Assembly: GCA_019096065.1 (NCBI GenBank)
Contig: JAGUCH010000005.1
Span: 1,054,001 to 1,118,000 of the forward strand
DNA length: 64,000 bases
Direction: 5' to 3'
DNA from: Paracyclopina nana
Lineage: Eukaryota; Arthropoda; Copepoda; Cyclopoida; Cyclopettidae
A program made the translations under genes and the position numbers. The notes beneath the pieces were generated by a model. That model was given only the letters and a program-made list of their open reading frames with translations, was not told the origin of the DNA and did no database searches. Below are positions 1 through 13,900 of the stretch, piece by piece (position 1 is the first letter of the stretch; each line of letters starts with the position of its first letter).

Positions 1-2271
1 ATTAGCCTATTAGGCACAAAATCCCGTTGATTGCATGGCTCATTTGACGAGATTTAAGGGGGGACGACTCAAGTCTGTAGCAAAACTGCCTAAATCTTTT
101 AAAATGCAGTCCACAATGGCGCGTGGCTACTTACAGACAATTGTGGGAGCAGAAAACTCCCTCGGGATTCAACTTCTTTTGATCAATGCAATGCAGTGAG
201 GAAAAGTTACCTTCGTCACATTCAATCTTCCGCCTTTCTGTCAAAGCCAGCAGCCTCTCAAAGTTTATGGTATTTTCCTGGCGATTGGTCTGTTTCCAAA
301 ATATGCCAAAGTTTAACCTTGAGGTCGATATAATGCTGTTCGGGCTTGGAATTAGCAGGAGGAGGGGAATGTATGCAAATGAATTACAAGGAACTCTCCA
401 TATGTTGGCATGACAATAGGTCGAGGTCTTTATTGAAAGGGCGAGAGCATTCATATACCAGAATTACCAGAGCAAAGTGGTGGCCTTACTTCGAATCAAA
501 GAGGAAAATCAGCTCGAAAATTGCATTATGCTAACGCTCTGAACTGCGCATAATCGGCTAATGTTACCAGGTTATCAGGTATCTAAACTGGTATAAACGC
601 TAACCTTTCGTGAAAGGTTATAACTAAAATATACCTTAACCAAAAGTGGAGACCTTTTGATCACTGTGTGTGTGCACTTTTGCTTGTGTGGCAAGGAAAT
701 TGGTAACTTTTTTGGCTTTTACCCGATACTGCATGCACCTGCTTGCTGTGAGCAAACACAATTTTCTCCTCCTGCGCGAAATCCAATGCGAACATTGACT
801 CAAGCGCGTTATTATTGGACCATGATGATTGGATGACATCATCTTCATCCGAGAGAGAGAGGAGGCAAAAAACGAGCCTAAAACTTCCGTGTCTTTATCT
901 CCAGCCAAGATGATGGCCTTTAGATACTACAAATGTCGTTTTCCACCTTTATATAGTTGTATAGGTTTTGGCACAACTTTTGGCATTATATTAGCTCTCA
1001 TCGTAGCATTGAAAGGTCAACATGTGTTGGAAGAAAGTTGCCCTAAGGCAAATAATGATAAGGACTTTTCCTTTCAAGTCTTCGAGTATCTTTTGACGGC
1101 TGGAAGTAAAAAAACCCTCTTTTTTGAAAAGTTGAGTCAGGTGCGAGAGGCCGACAACGGTTAATGGCGAAATCTGGCGTTTTCTTCAAAGGCCACTTTC
1201 TAAGGCCCCGTTTGGCACTTTCAGCTTACTCAATCAGTCATTCAGTGAGGAAATGCGGTCATTCTTCTCATAATGTTCAAGGAAAAGTAACCCAAAATGG
1301 CTATTTTCCCGCTCTCTCTTTGCTATTCTAGCTTTTCTTTCAATTTAAGAATGACATTTTTCAGAATGTGCATCTAAGCAGGAAACGTGATTTGCACTAA
1401 TCCTGCATTGGCATGTCTGACTACAATTGCACCTAAACGAGTGAATGATTGAGAAAAAAAATTGGGAAATTGATCATTGGACTCACGCGCTCCCCTCTTA
1501 GCAATTAGTATTTGAAAAATGGAGACTTTCATTATTCCAGCCCCAGATTTTTCATTATTTGAACAAAAGGATTTTGCATTTCCAGCTCCACAGGAGAGTT
1601 TGCTGGAAAGGCGAAAATAAGTCAATAGCCAAAAGGCAAATTCGGCTCGAGTTTTCTGGCCTGCATCCAAACCAAACTTAAACTATCACACTCGCACAAA
1701 AATCTGGGAAAATCACTACATTAAGCAAAAGGCCCCTGGTGGAGAAAGACGGCAACTTAAGGCAGCAAAATTCCTGCTGTTCAGGATACTAGATTGAAAT
1801 TGGATGCACAAAGGGAGGAAAATCCGCTTAGTAAAAACCCAGACTCGCGAAGGATCTTGGTATAAACTATACCGTGTGGTTTTCGATCTGAGCGTGCAAA
1901 ATGGAAATGTGTTGCTTTCGTACTACAGCTGTATTGCTCGAGCCAACAAACAAACAACTACTAGCTGCTACTACTACTGGGACCTTTAATAAAAATTCCA
2001 TGAATCACAGCAGAGGAGGTAGAGAAAGCCCTAAAGACAATTTGAGCTACTGTAAGGCTGCATTTTTTCCCAGAGAAAAAGGGAACAGAAAATGAGCAAA
2101 AAATGTAGTAATTGTCGCAAGGAATCAAGACATAGTAAAAAAACGATAGTGGAAAAGAAGTAATGTCTCCTCTTTCAGCACCAAAAGCAGGCACGTCATA
2201 AAATAAAGACTCCCAAACATTGTTGAAGCAAAAATACCCCGCACATTGAAAAAGGCCAAAAAAACCACAAG
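1..2271. other. No supported gene; left intergenic region
   Basis: I found no coding exon with convincing splice signals or family similarity here. The longest open frame (829-1164, +) contains one hydrophobic stretch but has no flanking support. The segment is AT-rich and probably holds the promoter and 5' UTR of the gene that starts at 2272. Confidence 0.4.
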
Positions 2272-4562
2272 ATGAACGGAAAGGATAGAGATCGCAGTTG
2301 GAGTGAAGTTGGGGATACGTTGCGCTACTTGAATTCCATGGCGAGCAGTCACTCGTGGTGCTGCGCGGATACAGACGACCAATCGAGCTCGGCCTTGGCC
2401 TTGATTGGCCTTAACCAGTTGGACATGCCCATCGAAGGAGCAGCCATGGCAACAGCGGCGGCAAAGGCCGTGGCCGTCGTAGCAGCTGTCAGTTGTGACA
2501 ACTTTGATGATCATGACGAAGAATCGGAGTGTATCCAGATGAAAAAGTTTTCCACGGCCTCTTTGGGAGTCTCCAAAGCTGAGGTCGTTGAATTGTGGTG
2601 AGTTTTACGATGTCAGCACTTCGATATAATGGCGTTTCTTGCATGCCTAGGATTTATGGCCGTGAATACATTACTTTTTATCAATAGAAAAGTTAGATTC
2701 CTGGCTGTGGCTTTTTGTTTCAACATGCTGGAATGTTGTACCTATTTGAGACTATTGCTTAAAAAACACATATCCGTATTTTTTTGCTAACTTTCTTTGA
2801 AGTGCTCAGACATTCAGGCTGCCAAATGAATGGCAGGTTTGAAAAAAAGTTACAGTCAGCAGCTCGTACGTAATTGCACACTTTTTCACCGTCCAATTTT
2901 GGTAAGGAAAGAAAGTTTATGGCTGCCTTGAATTGAGACAAGTCTGCGCAGGCCATTTGCATTCGCGTCTACAAGGTCCAATAAATTATGTACCTCATTC
3001 GTCAGGAAAGTCCAATAAATTCTGTACTCCTACGCGCAACATAAGTTTGAAATCGTTGCCTAACGCTTCTGTTTCATTCAGTTTTTCTAGCCTTCAATTT
3101 CCCCCTAAAATGATGATGGATACTTCCATGCAACAGTCTGCTAGAATTTCACAATTTAACTAGTTTTTTCAGCTTTGTAAGAGTATAGTATATGGCATGA
3201 TCAATCTTTGCAGTTAGATTGAAATAAGAAGTCGAATCAACAACTTCTTTCTGTTTTTAGTAAAATTAAAAGTCATCTGCTATTTACAGCCAAAGGCATT
3301 GGCTTTCACCACCCTCTTCCACGATGGCATCCACGAGCTCGAGCACCTCCAAGGTCAACGAGGCCAAAGGTCGTACATCTTCCAAGAAGAAATCCGTGTC
3401 GATAGTCTTAAGCGCTCCCAACGAGGACACCATCGGCCTCGATAATATGGAGGAGTCGACAACCTCGGATCCGTTGCTCAACAAGTCTGACAACCTTTTC
3501 CAGGGTTCATCCATCGTTGGAGGGCTGAGGCGAGCGTCAGATGATTACCCTTACGCCAACGCAGCCGCAGCCAATTCGAGGTCAAACATGCTCCAGGTGA
3601 TCAACGTGATTGACAACCCTCTGTTGTACAACCGGCAAGACAGCGATGGCCTTTTGGCCCTTCGAGCAGATCGAGAAAGGCTGCGACGTCATAGCATGTG
3701 CCCGGACAGTCATCGCACAATCAGCAGCTCAAAATCAATCACCACAAACGTCAAGTGAGTAGCGAATCTGGATTTTGGAGCAATTCTCTCTCGGTCTCAT
3801 CTCATGGCTTAAAAATTGACATGGCAAGCCCAAAAAAGGAAGGCGAGCACATTTTCCATGAAAAAGTTCTAGCTCTGCAACAAGCGCGACGAATCGGAAA
3901 AATATTGGAAATGTACTTTTCCTACCTTGATCCTCCATCAAATTATAGCCTTCCATGGCTGCACTGGGGACACTTCACTTTTCAGTTTTCACCGTTTCCT
4001 TTTTGCCAAAAAAAGATCACTTATTAGGGGTTCTTGGATCCACTGAGCTGCGAGGCAGTGAGTTTTTACTTTATAGTTTTAGCGCGCTGCGATTTGACGA
4101 AAAAACTGATCTAACTGAGCGCGCCGCTTAACGCGGGGTCATTTCGCAACTTTTTTATTTGGCCAAGGTTGCGTGTTTAATTGACTAATGTTGCGATTGA
4201 TAAATTACAGAGGTTGGCTCCAGAACCTTAATCACGGCAGGGAAAGCCGGTCTCTCGAGGGCATGGACAAAAAGACGCGTTTCCCTCGATTTTCCGAGGT
4301 TCCCGAAGTGGTCGTTTCGCATCATTTGTCCCCCGAAGAGCCTACCTCCGTTGAGGCTGACAATGAGGATGTGCAAATTGAAAAGGCTCACAGAGACTTG
4401 ATGGTCAAAACTGTTCAGAAATACCTAACATTGGATCCTACCACTCCCCTCCGGGACAAACTGTTCACGGCTGGCCTTTTGGCCTTGACGATGGTTGGGA
4501 TAATGGTGCTTTTTTGGTATCAAAACTTCGGACCCGGATTCACCACCAATAACACGCATTAG
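2272..4562 (+). CDS. Unrecognised protein with one C-terminal transmembrane segment
   Basis: Three exons join in consistent phase: 2272-2597, 3290-3754 and 4211-4562. The donors are GTGAGT and both acceptors end in TACAG. The product is 380 aa. I do not recognise the family. The N-terminal two thirds is low-complexity, rich in Ser, Ala and Asp, with a short Ala-rich run near residue 60 and several basic/Ser patches (RRASDD, SSKKKS) that look like phosphorylation sites. About 35 residues from the end lies a hydrophobic span (LFTAGLLALTMVGIMVLFWY) followed by a short polar tail ending NNTH. This suggests a tail-anchored or single-pass protein with most of its mass in the cytosol. The start was chosen as the first ATG of an exon whose phase fits; an alternative start is Met at 3324. 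The gene converges on the amphiphysin gene with a 377-bp gap. Confidence 0.7.
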
Positions 4563-4939
4563 ATATACTAGACTAAAAATGGGCTGTGATTCTATAAGGA
4601 AAAAATGACGATAGAGTCTCGCAATATATCTCTATATAATTAGTATATATTTCTTTTGCTCTTCTGATGGCATTGACATCATCATCATGAGTTTGGCACG
4701 GACCTTGGTGGAGATATGGAACAGAGATTTCACAAAAAAGAGAAGACAAGTTAGTGGTAGTAATTTCTTTTTGCAATGCAGTATCACAAAAGTGGGCTGT
4801 CGCAGTTCTCTCTGAAAGTCTTCGCTGATAGATCATATGGCAATTTTTCGTTTAGATATGTACAAGACCTCGCGAGATATTATTATTGCAGTGAAAAGGT
4901 ATGGTAACTTGAAGATTGTCCTTCCGGATCTTGGGTTAA

Positions 4940-7900
4940 TCAGACAGGTCTAGTGAAGTTGGCAGGGAACATGCCCTTTTGGCCCGTGCTCTCCTTGTAG
5001 CCCATGAGCCAGCCTTCCTCCTGTTAAAAAGCCATTTTTAAGGGTTCACGATTAGGCCATTTTGTGAGGTGTTACCTGGTCTTCCGGATCCTCATACTCA
5101 ACAACGTTAATGACCTCTCCGACCTCGAAAGCCAATTCGTCCACGTCCTCAGCTTGATACTTATACGAAGCTTTCACTCGATACAGCACTCCGGGTGGAA
5201 GATTATCTGTCGAAGCCCCTGAAAATGTGATTTAATGTTAAAATCGAGAAATGTCACCCAAGCGCAAGTTTCTTGCCCTTTCAGCTACTTTTATGGGTCG
5301 GAACTTGAGTGTCATGCAAAAAAGGGGCTTTTTAATACGGTTAGTGCCTGTGTGAATTAACGTACCAACAGGGATATCATACATCTCGTTATTGCCATGG
5401 TTGGCTGCTCCCGTCGTGTTAGAGTATCTCGAGGCCCCATTTGAGGCCCTGGGAGCTGTCGAAGGGCCCACGGGCTCGTACTCTCCCCTAAAAGAGGATC
5501 CGAAGTGTCTGGACGGGCTGGAAGTGCCATTAGTGGCTGGAAAAATAGAAAAAAAACTTGAACCTGCGACGCGAATTTTTGTGCCCAATGACGAAAAGCA
5601 AACAATAATCTGGCCTCTTAAAAAATAAGGACACCAATATAATAGTGAAATATATGTGGTGAACATGCAAAGCAAAAAAGTGGAAATCAAAGCGAAAAAT
5701 TTAAAACGAAAACATCGATTTCTTTTATAGTTATTGAGTTACTGTTGCTGTAATTGTAATTGTGAATTTCCAGCTCAAGGTCTTGCACTTCCAGAAGCTC
5801 GCATTCATCATCACAGTTAGTAGGCGAAGCAGCAGCAGCAGCAGTTATTTTTGCACTAGGAACAATTTCAGGTCTCGAGAGGCCATTTTGGGGCACTGCC
5901 TTTGTTGACTCAACTACTGCACAAGTGTTATAGGATTCCAAGTCACTCTCGTGGATGGGAGACAATGGACCCTGGTAGAGTGCTTGACGCACTTCGATGA
6001 ACTCACCTTTTGGAGGAGAATTTCTGGAAAGAGAAAAAACACATACGATAATTAGTGGTGTCATTAGTGGTCAAATCCTCTTTGAATTGGGCTTTGCTCA
6101 CGGAGGCTCTGGTAGTAATGATTTTTGCCGCTAGGAGGAGCTAATGATACCCCAGCTAATAGCAGTGTAAGCTAAGCGGGCTGAAAATTGAATTTCGATC
6201 TGTTTCTGTTTGCACCCGCCCCGCTACTAGCCCCGATTTAACAATATTGACCCTCCGGTCAATTTTAAAAGATTGCAGATTTGATATATTTCAATTACTT
6301 CACTAATATTTCAGTCTTCTAATTTTTGAAAAGCAAGTTTTAATCTTGTTTTGTAGTCATTTTAAGGGCAAATTCAGTAATAATTGCATGCTTTGTAGGA
6401 CAATTTGCCCAAGAAAATCAAGCTTGATACACGGTGGAGCTTTCTGGAAAAGACAGAAAATCTTTCCTTTCTTGACAAAAACGCCAAATATTTCGTTTTT
6501 TAAAGTCAAAAAGCCAAATGATAACGATTATGTGACGAACTAGTTTAAGCGACTTTGAAAAAGAATCGGAGGTTACTTCTAATGCCATCTTTTTTACATT
6601 ATTCGGAAAAATGTAACTACACCGTGAGCAAAGCCCAATTTCAATTAACTCGAGTTTTTCCGGACGCAAAAATATGACTATAACATCGAAACGCTACCAA
6701 AAAAATAACTTCTTCCGAAATAGCCTCAAAAGCAGCTTTGGTCACTTGTCCATTAAAAAAGCCATAATTCTAATTTATGCACTGAAAAAATCCACATCTG
6801 GTAATTTTTTCCCCATTTACAGCGGTGCCAACTTTTTAAAATGTCTAATAGATGCAGCCTATACTATAAAAAATAGAGTTTTCATTCATAGATGGCGCTG
6901 CTAAAAAATGCCACTTACAGCGTTCCAGTAGAACTGATGGACTGGTTGAGCTGCTGAGGCCTGGGTGCTTTTTTGGGCACGGTGCCTTTTTGAACATCTT
7001 TCGCCAACTTGTCAATGATGGCCTCCAGTTCACTGTAGACCTTGGCCGTTTCTGAATGGAAGACTTCCTCGGCTGCGAACAAAGTTTGCATGTTTGTCAC
7101 CAAAAAGAGGACGCGAGAATCAAACAGAGCTGGCAATTCGACGTGCAGCTCCGAGTTGAGGATCTCATAAGTTCTCTTCGCAGCCTCCATGGCCTCTTTT
7201 CCCCTGCACGAAACGAACAAAAAATTGAAAGCAACATCTTCATAATTAATTATCCTAATTAAAGAGTACCTCGCGAATTTCGCCTCGTTTCTGGTCGGGT
7301 TGGCTTGCAAAGTCTGCACGTTGTGCCTCTCTTTGTCAAAATCGATTAGTTTTCGGCCCCGCTTCTCAATCTTCTTCCTCATCTCTGGAAATTGACCCTG
7401 GTAAGTGTTGAGCGGGATGAGGACCTGATCTGACAACTTGTGGGCCAGGTCAGCCCATAACATCTCGGAATTTTGGCCCTGGACGGTCAGGAGATCTTGA
7501 CCAGTCCATTGAGGCTCGTACACCTCTGTAAGAGTGTCCATGAGGTTTTTTGAGGCTGCTTGCATTGCTGCAAAAAGGAGGAAAAACAAGAATTATTGGC
7601 AACGCACGCCGGCAACGAGAGCGCTCAATAAAGCGTGCGCGTTAAGTTAGGCCGCGCGTGCTTGTAGAAAAACAACAACTAAAGAATAAGCCTTGCATTT
7701 GAGCGTAAGAAACTATAGAGGGAGCTCATTTCCGGCATTTCAGAAAATTCCTCCGCTGATCTCAGGACCCTGGAATGCATCACCTTTCCTACTACTTTTA
7801 TACAAAAACTGATGATGAAATGGTAGCATAAAACCAAAATATGAGCTGTCATTTGAAGACATTTACAAAATGTTCCTGATTTCAGAGAATCTTCTCTTTG

Positions 7901-10900
7901 CCGCAAAAATAGTTCCGATGGATATTGAGTTCTTGGGTGAATATGACATACACAAAAGGTGATTTTTTCACTAAAATTGCTGTTGAGAAAAATACTTATG
8001 AGTTTTTTATCTTCATTTTTGAAAATACTGCATAGGTTTCAAGAAAAAGTCAAAAAACGTGATTTCCCATTGCTACGCCGCTGCGTTGATACTAGCTCTA
8101 TTTTCACAATAGGGGGCGCTGTTTACCCTTGACGACAGGGACTATAGCCCCTGCCGTCGAGGGTAAATAGCGCCCCCTATTGTGAAAATAGAGCTAGTAT
8201 CAACGCAGCGGCGTAGCAAAGGGAAATAAGGATTTTTGAGTTTTTCTTGAGACCTATGGAGTAGTTTCGAAAATGATGAAAGTAAACTCATTAGTATTTT
8301 TTTTCAACAACAATTTTGGTAAAAAATCTCTGTTTGTGCATGGCATATTCACCCAAGAACTCAATATCAATTGGAACTATGCTTTTGGCAAAAAGAAAAT
8401 TCTTTGAAAACACTAACATTTTGCAAATGTCTTCAAATGACTGCTCATGTTTTGGTTTTATGCTACAATATCATCAGTTTTTATATGAAAGCAAATGGAA
8501 AAGGTGCTGCATTCAGAGGCCTAAGATCAGCGGAGGAATTTTCAGAAACGCAGGAAATGAGCTCCCTCTATATTTTCTTACGCTCAAATGCAAGGCTTAT
8601 TGCGCCAAATCAGCTGATGACCAGTTGACCACGTGATAATATGTCATTAAGTAAAGAAAGTATTTTATATGGGACCCAAGTGGTGGAATGTACAGCTTGA
8701 TGGCCATTTCACATGGTTTCTTAATACGATCACAACATGTGTTTGATAAGTACTGCGATTTTCTCTTTCACAGTAGTACGTATCTTACCTTTTATGCAGC
8801 GAATGTAATTGGAGATGTCCTTTTGCAGCCTTGTTGCATTGGCCTGCTGCTGATTGAAATTGAGCAGATGCTCCTCGAATATTTCATCTGTGGTTCTGTC
8901 AGCTTTGCCGAGATTTTGGAGAAGCTGCAAGGAAAAAATGGACCTTTTTGAAAACAACGCCCAAATCTCGACTGGTTTATTTCACATCTGTTGCCCTCAC
9001 AACATTCTTATTGACAGCAAATGCAAAAGATTGAATTTTAGAGTTGCGCTCTACGTCCAAAGCTAGACATTCTGGCTAAAAAGGAAATCAAGGTTTGGAT
9101 CTTGGTTTGATAGCCCTAAATGTGAACGCCCACGGCATTTAAATCAATATAACCTATTATTGGATATAATTGGACAGATTAACCAAGAAGGTCACATCTT
9201 TTTTAGTATATGGCAATTTGATCCGTATTTGTCGTGAGTTTATCTTGCTCTGAATCCGCCATCAATTAATAAAATTGCTGACTGACCTCCATTTTGCATT
9301 AGCATAATTGCTCAGAATACCATCAAATTAGGGTGCTTTCGTCCACGTGGACTTCTCAGAAGAGGGAAATACATTTATCTATTTAAATATTCTCATATTG
9401 TGAGCATGCTTCAAAGAGCTTAGTAGACCATTCACGTCATCCAAGGAAATTTATAGACAATCCTTCAAGCAGATTGATAAAGCTCTTATTGGATTATCAC
9501 GTGATTTAGCCATCCCTGGCTAAAATTAATGTACTTTTCTTTATAACCAAAAGGAGCTTTAAAATTTTTTCTCTCTCTATTCCCTGTAGGCTAAATGATG
9601 TAAGACCATAAAAAAGGGTTGAAATGCATAATAGCGTGCATTTTTGCCCAAGCTTTTCGAGAATTTCTGGCCAAAAGGCCAAAAAGGCCGGATAGCATTT
9701 GCGATGCTAGTCTACCTTGACATAGATTCTTTCTATGTGCTGTTGGCCCACTTTTGGCTTCATAATTGTTTCGTCAAATCACTGCACTAACTCAACTTCT
9801 TGATAGCTAATCAGGGACTGAAATGGAGCATTTCAAAAGGCACTATATCCCTATCTATTAAAAAAAGGTGCGTTCGGGCGCGAGAACGCGCGCGCGCGTG
9901 AGAAATGTGAACATATCCAAGGGGGAAAATTAAATTCGCAGCTTGGTGCATTTTCCCAAATCCTTTTGGCAAAAGTCACGCATTTTGAATATTCATTTGT
10001 ATGTGTAAATGCCCGAAAATTGAAGGATTTATTATGGTGTGTCAAAACGAGCTTTTTTCACTCCTCGTAGAAAATCACGCGAGCTTGGTGGTCTCATATT
10101 TGACGATTGTAGCAATCATCGTCAAGGTTTATGGCGAAAGTTGTAATATGAAACTGTCAAGCAGATGATGATCGCCTAATTATTCTATTTTATTTAGTGC
10201 ATGCAGGCTAACAAGAATTTGCCCTGCTTTTATTGAAGTTCGCTTTGTTAGCATATCTAAATATAAACTGCATAGGGGAAAAATGTAGGAAATCTTTGCG
10301 TCAAGTAAAAGTTTTAGCCCTCGGGTCATCATCACAGCATAACTTCCACAAAACTTGGACGCAACTCGGATCCAGGCAATAATTTGAACTTTTACTTTGC
10401 AGCTTGTATAGACACGAAAAGGATTCTCGACACTTTGAAAGGAGGGTTAACTGCAGCTGATTTATTCATGTTGGAAGACTAGGTCATATGTGTTCAACAT
10501 GATTAGCTACGAGAGGATGATGGCAGTATCAAAATTGGCCTCGAGCGGACATTCCTTTTCCAGGCCAATAAAAGGACGAGAGAGGAAGAGGCTTTCATAA
10601 AAACGTGTGCATAACTTATGCAACTAAATGAAAATTCACTTTCCTAAAGCCTACATAAATACGAGAACAAAGAAAATATCGTAGCTTTTTGAAAAATCTC
10701 ACAGTAGTGCTAGGCTTAACTTTGGTCAACTGAACTGAGCGAATTGTAATTAATTTGTGCCTAACTGAGCTGAGCATTACTGAAATGAGTCTTCCTCAGC
10801 TCAGCCCTAGCTAAGCTGAGCTTAACTTTGCTCAACCAAACAGAGCCCATTAAGATTGAGCAGAGCCTAACTGAGCTTAGCTTAACTGAGCTGAACCTTA

Positions 10901-13900
10901 CTGAGCTGAGTCTAACTGAGCTGAGCCTAACTGAGCTGAGCCTAACTGAGCTGAGCCTAACTGAGCTGAGCCTAACAGAGCTGAGCCTAACAGAGCTGAG
11001 CCTAACAGAGCTGAGCCTAACAGAGCTGAGCCTGACTGAGCTGAGCCTAACTGAGCTGAGCCTAACTGAGTTGAGCCGAGCTAAGCTGAGCCGAGCTAAG
11101 CTGAGCTGAGCCGAGCTAAGCTGAGCTGAGCCGAGCTAAGCTGAGCTGAGCCGAGCTAAGCTGAGCTGAGCCGAGCTAAGCTGAGCTGAGCTGAGCCGAG
11201 CTGAGCTGAGCCGAGCTAAGCTGAGATGAGCCGAGCTGAGCTAAGCTAAGCCGAGCTAAGGATATCCTAAATGATTTGAGTCTAATTCAACTGAGCTTTG
11301 CTGAGCTGATCTTGGCAGGATTGAGTCAGCCATGGGAAAAATTAGTTTAATTAGTTATCAAAAGCAGAGGAGTGATTAAGGAACTAATTGATTCCACGCC
11401 ACATTATATAATTTTGGTTCAAGGTACGTGATGAATAAGGCGAGATTTCTGGCGTGCCACCGATTTAACCTTACATTTACATGTATATAGTTTATCTTTC
11501 TACGGCTTCTCCGCTGGTCTAGAAAAAATTGCCCTATAGCTGCTTTTGCGTTGTGTGTTCGTGCCACTTTGCATGAATATGTAGATGCGTTGTGAAGTGC
11601 TCAAGATGCACCTCGCAGCAGCGGTGGAATTTCAAAAAGTTTTGTTCGCAGTTTTACATTCCGTACACACCGAATAATGCATCCACTCCGCAAAGTGAGT
11701 GAAAATCTCGGTTTCTCATCTTTTTCGGTACTTTTTAAAAAGGCTCTAAAGAAGTGAAAGCCACATTTCGAGGATGTTTACATTTTTGCATGCAAACTTT
11801 GCTTTAGCTTGGGGGAGCGCGCGGATATTAATTCTTTTAAGATACACAAGCGCTGGAAGAATATCTTGCACGCATATACATATAACCAAATCTTGCACAG
11901 TGGGAGTGATTTTCGCACCTGGTATGGCACTAAAAAATTTCAGCCATTACGTCATGAAATAAAAAACCAAGAGTGAACTGGATTTTTTTCCTGCAATCGC
12001 AATAAAATTTAGCTATTTGTACCATTTTTGATCAATTTTCCACAGAGTGGATTTATATCAGCATTTGTCTTCTTCTAGGCTGAATATTCTGCTCAGCTTG
12101 AGAGATGATCTGGCCTTGGGAACGATATTTCACTAAGCACCAAAATGGGATGGGCACACAAGGAGAAAACACCTGTTTTCATCTACATGCAGACCATATA
12201 GCAAACAATCAGACAATCATATATATGTAGCATCAAAGCTTGATCATCGATCCATCTTGGAAACGTCCAGCCCACTGTGCTTAAGCAGCAAGCATTGCAT
12301 AAATAACATTTGAACCACACTTGAAAATTCTGCTTTTTTAAACAAAACCTATAAACCTGTCTTGCTACCAAAACATGGGCATTTTGTGGGCCTTCAAACA
12401 TGCATTTTGTAGGGTAGATCACATAAAAGCAAGAATACCAAAGAAAAGCCAATTTCTCCCATTCTAAAAGGTAGGTGACTTGAGCAAATTATTTATTTTT
12501 TCACTTGGAAAAACACTTGGGAAGAAGAGCCTAAAAATAGTCAACAAAGCCGAGGTGATTTCTCCGAATCACGGGGTTCTGCAAGCTTGGAAAGTTTTCT
12601 TGGCCTTCAAGATTAGCTAAAAGTAAGAAAAAGCTCCCACTTTGTGTGCAACCTTTGGAAAAGTCAAAGAGGCTCTCTTAAAATCAGGAGGAAAACTGCT
12701 ATGAGAAATCCCGAAAAAGAATTTTCTCTTGTATTTCATTCCAGTCTCTGGGGAAAGCAGTAAGGGATCTGTATTTGTCCTGAAGAGCAGCAGCAGCTGC
12801 TAAATTCAGGCTAGGACATTTCGTCTCGACTTCGCATTCAGTTGTTGCTGCAACAATCGTGGATTGAGTTGATGGAACTGAGCCAAAAAAAAAAATTCCT
12901 GGCCAGCTCTGAAACTCTGAAAGAAGCCGGCCGCTTTCTAAAAGCTCTGCATTGAATAAAACACAGTGGATAATTATTTGACAATACACCATAAAAAGTT
13001 AACATTGGTCAGGGCCAGGATTGAAAATGAGCCTTCATTTCACTCTTGCATTGCAATTTGGCTCGATCATTACAGACTTTTTTGACCCCATAGTGCATAT
13101 GCATGAATGTCATGCAAACATGTGTGAGCCAATACCTACAGAGTTTCAAGGCTGTTTCAGAGATTTTATTTGAGATTGTTCAGAGCTAAAGCTACATAAT
13201 AGATAACTCATAGAGGAAAGAGTTTTCGATTCCAGCTAGTAGTGGAGAAAAGGTTACACATATGGTACTTATGATGCATAATGCTATTTGCAGTCTAAAA
13301 ATACCAGAAACGTGGATTTATGATGTCATAGAATTATTGTGAGTGCGTCCAAAAATAAACATCTTCAAGATGTGTAAGCAAATAATTTAGGACAGGGCTG
13401 ATTAAAAAGGGGAAAAAAGAAAATACAAAACTGTATCATATGTCACCCATTTAGCAAACAACTTGTAGCCGTCCAAATTTCTTGGAAAAACAAGGAGAAG
13501 CAATGCACTTTTGCCAACAACTCGTCAAGTGTCAATTGTGATGAAGAGGTGGCGTGATTGAGAGCTTGGTGAAAATTTGCGCCTGTCAACACCCATAAAG
13601 TTAACTGACAGCTGTTGCAGCGCCACCTACGTGCACAAAATCAGCAATTACACGCTTTAAAACACTGGCTAGTATTCGACCGAGATGTTTTTAAGGTAGC
13701 ATTTGCAGCATTTTATGCTGACATCAACAGGAAGTTCAAAAGTCACTGCTTTGCTAATTTGCAAGAAGAAGCAACTTGCCCACTTGCATCATCACCAGCC
13801 GCAAACTTGTTTTTTCTCCTCAGCTTCTCTTAAGTCATTATTTGTATGAAAATGACATGATAAGCAGAGTTGGTCAATTTGAGCTGAAGCTTACTTTCAT

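Noticed and set aside
829-1164. Open frame with a hydrophobic segment in the left intergenic region
   Set aside because: No splice context, no recognisable family, and similar random frames occur throughout the AT-rich spacers.
10828-11109. 93-codon frame of Leu-Thr-Glu-Leu-Ser repeats
   Set aside because: It is only the translation of the 15-bp tandem repeat and lies inside an intron on the opposite strand.
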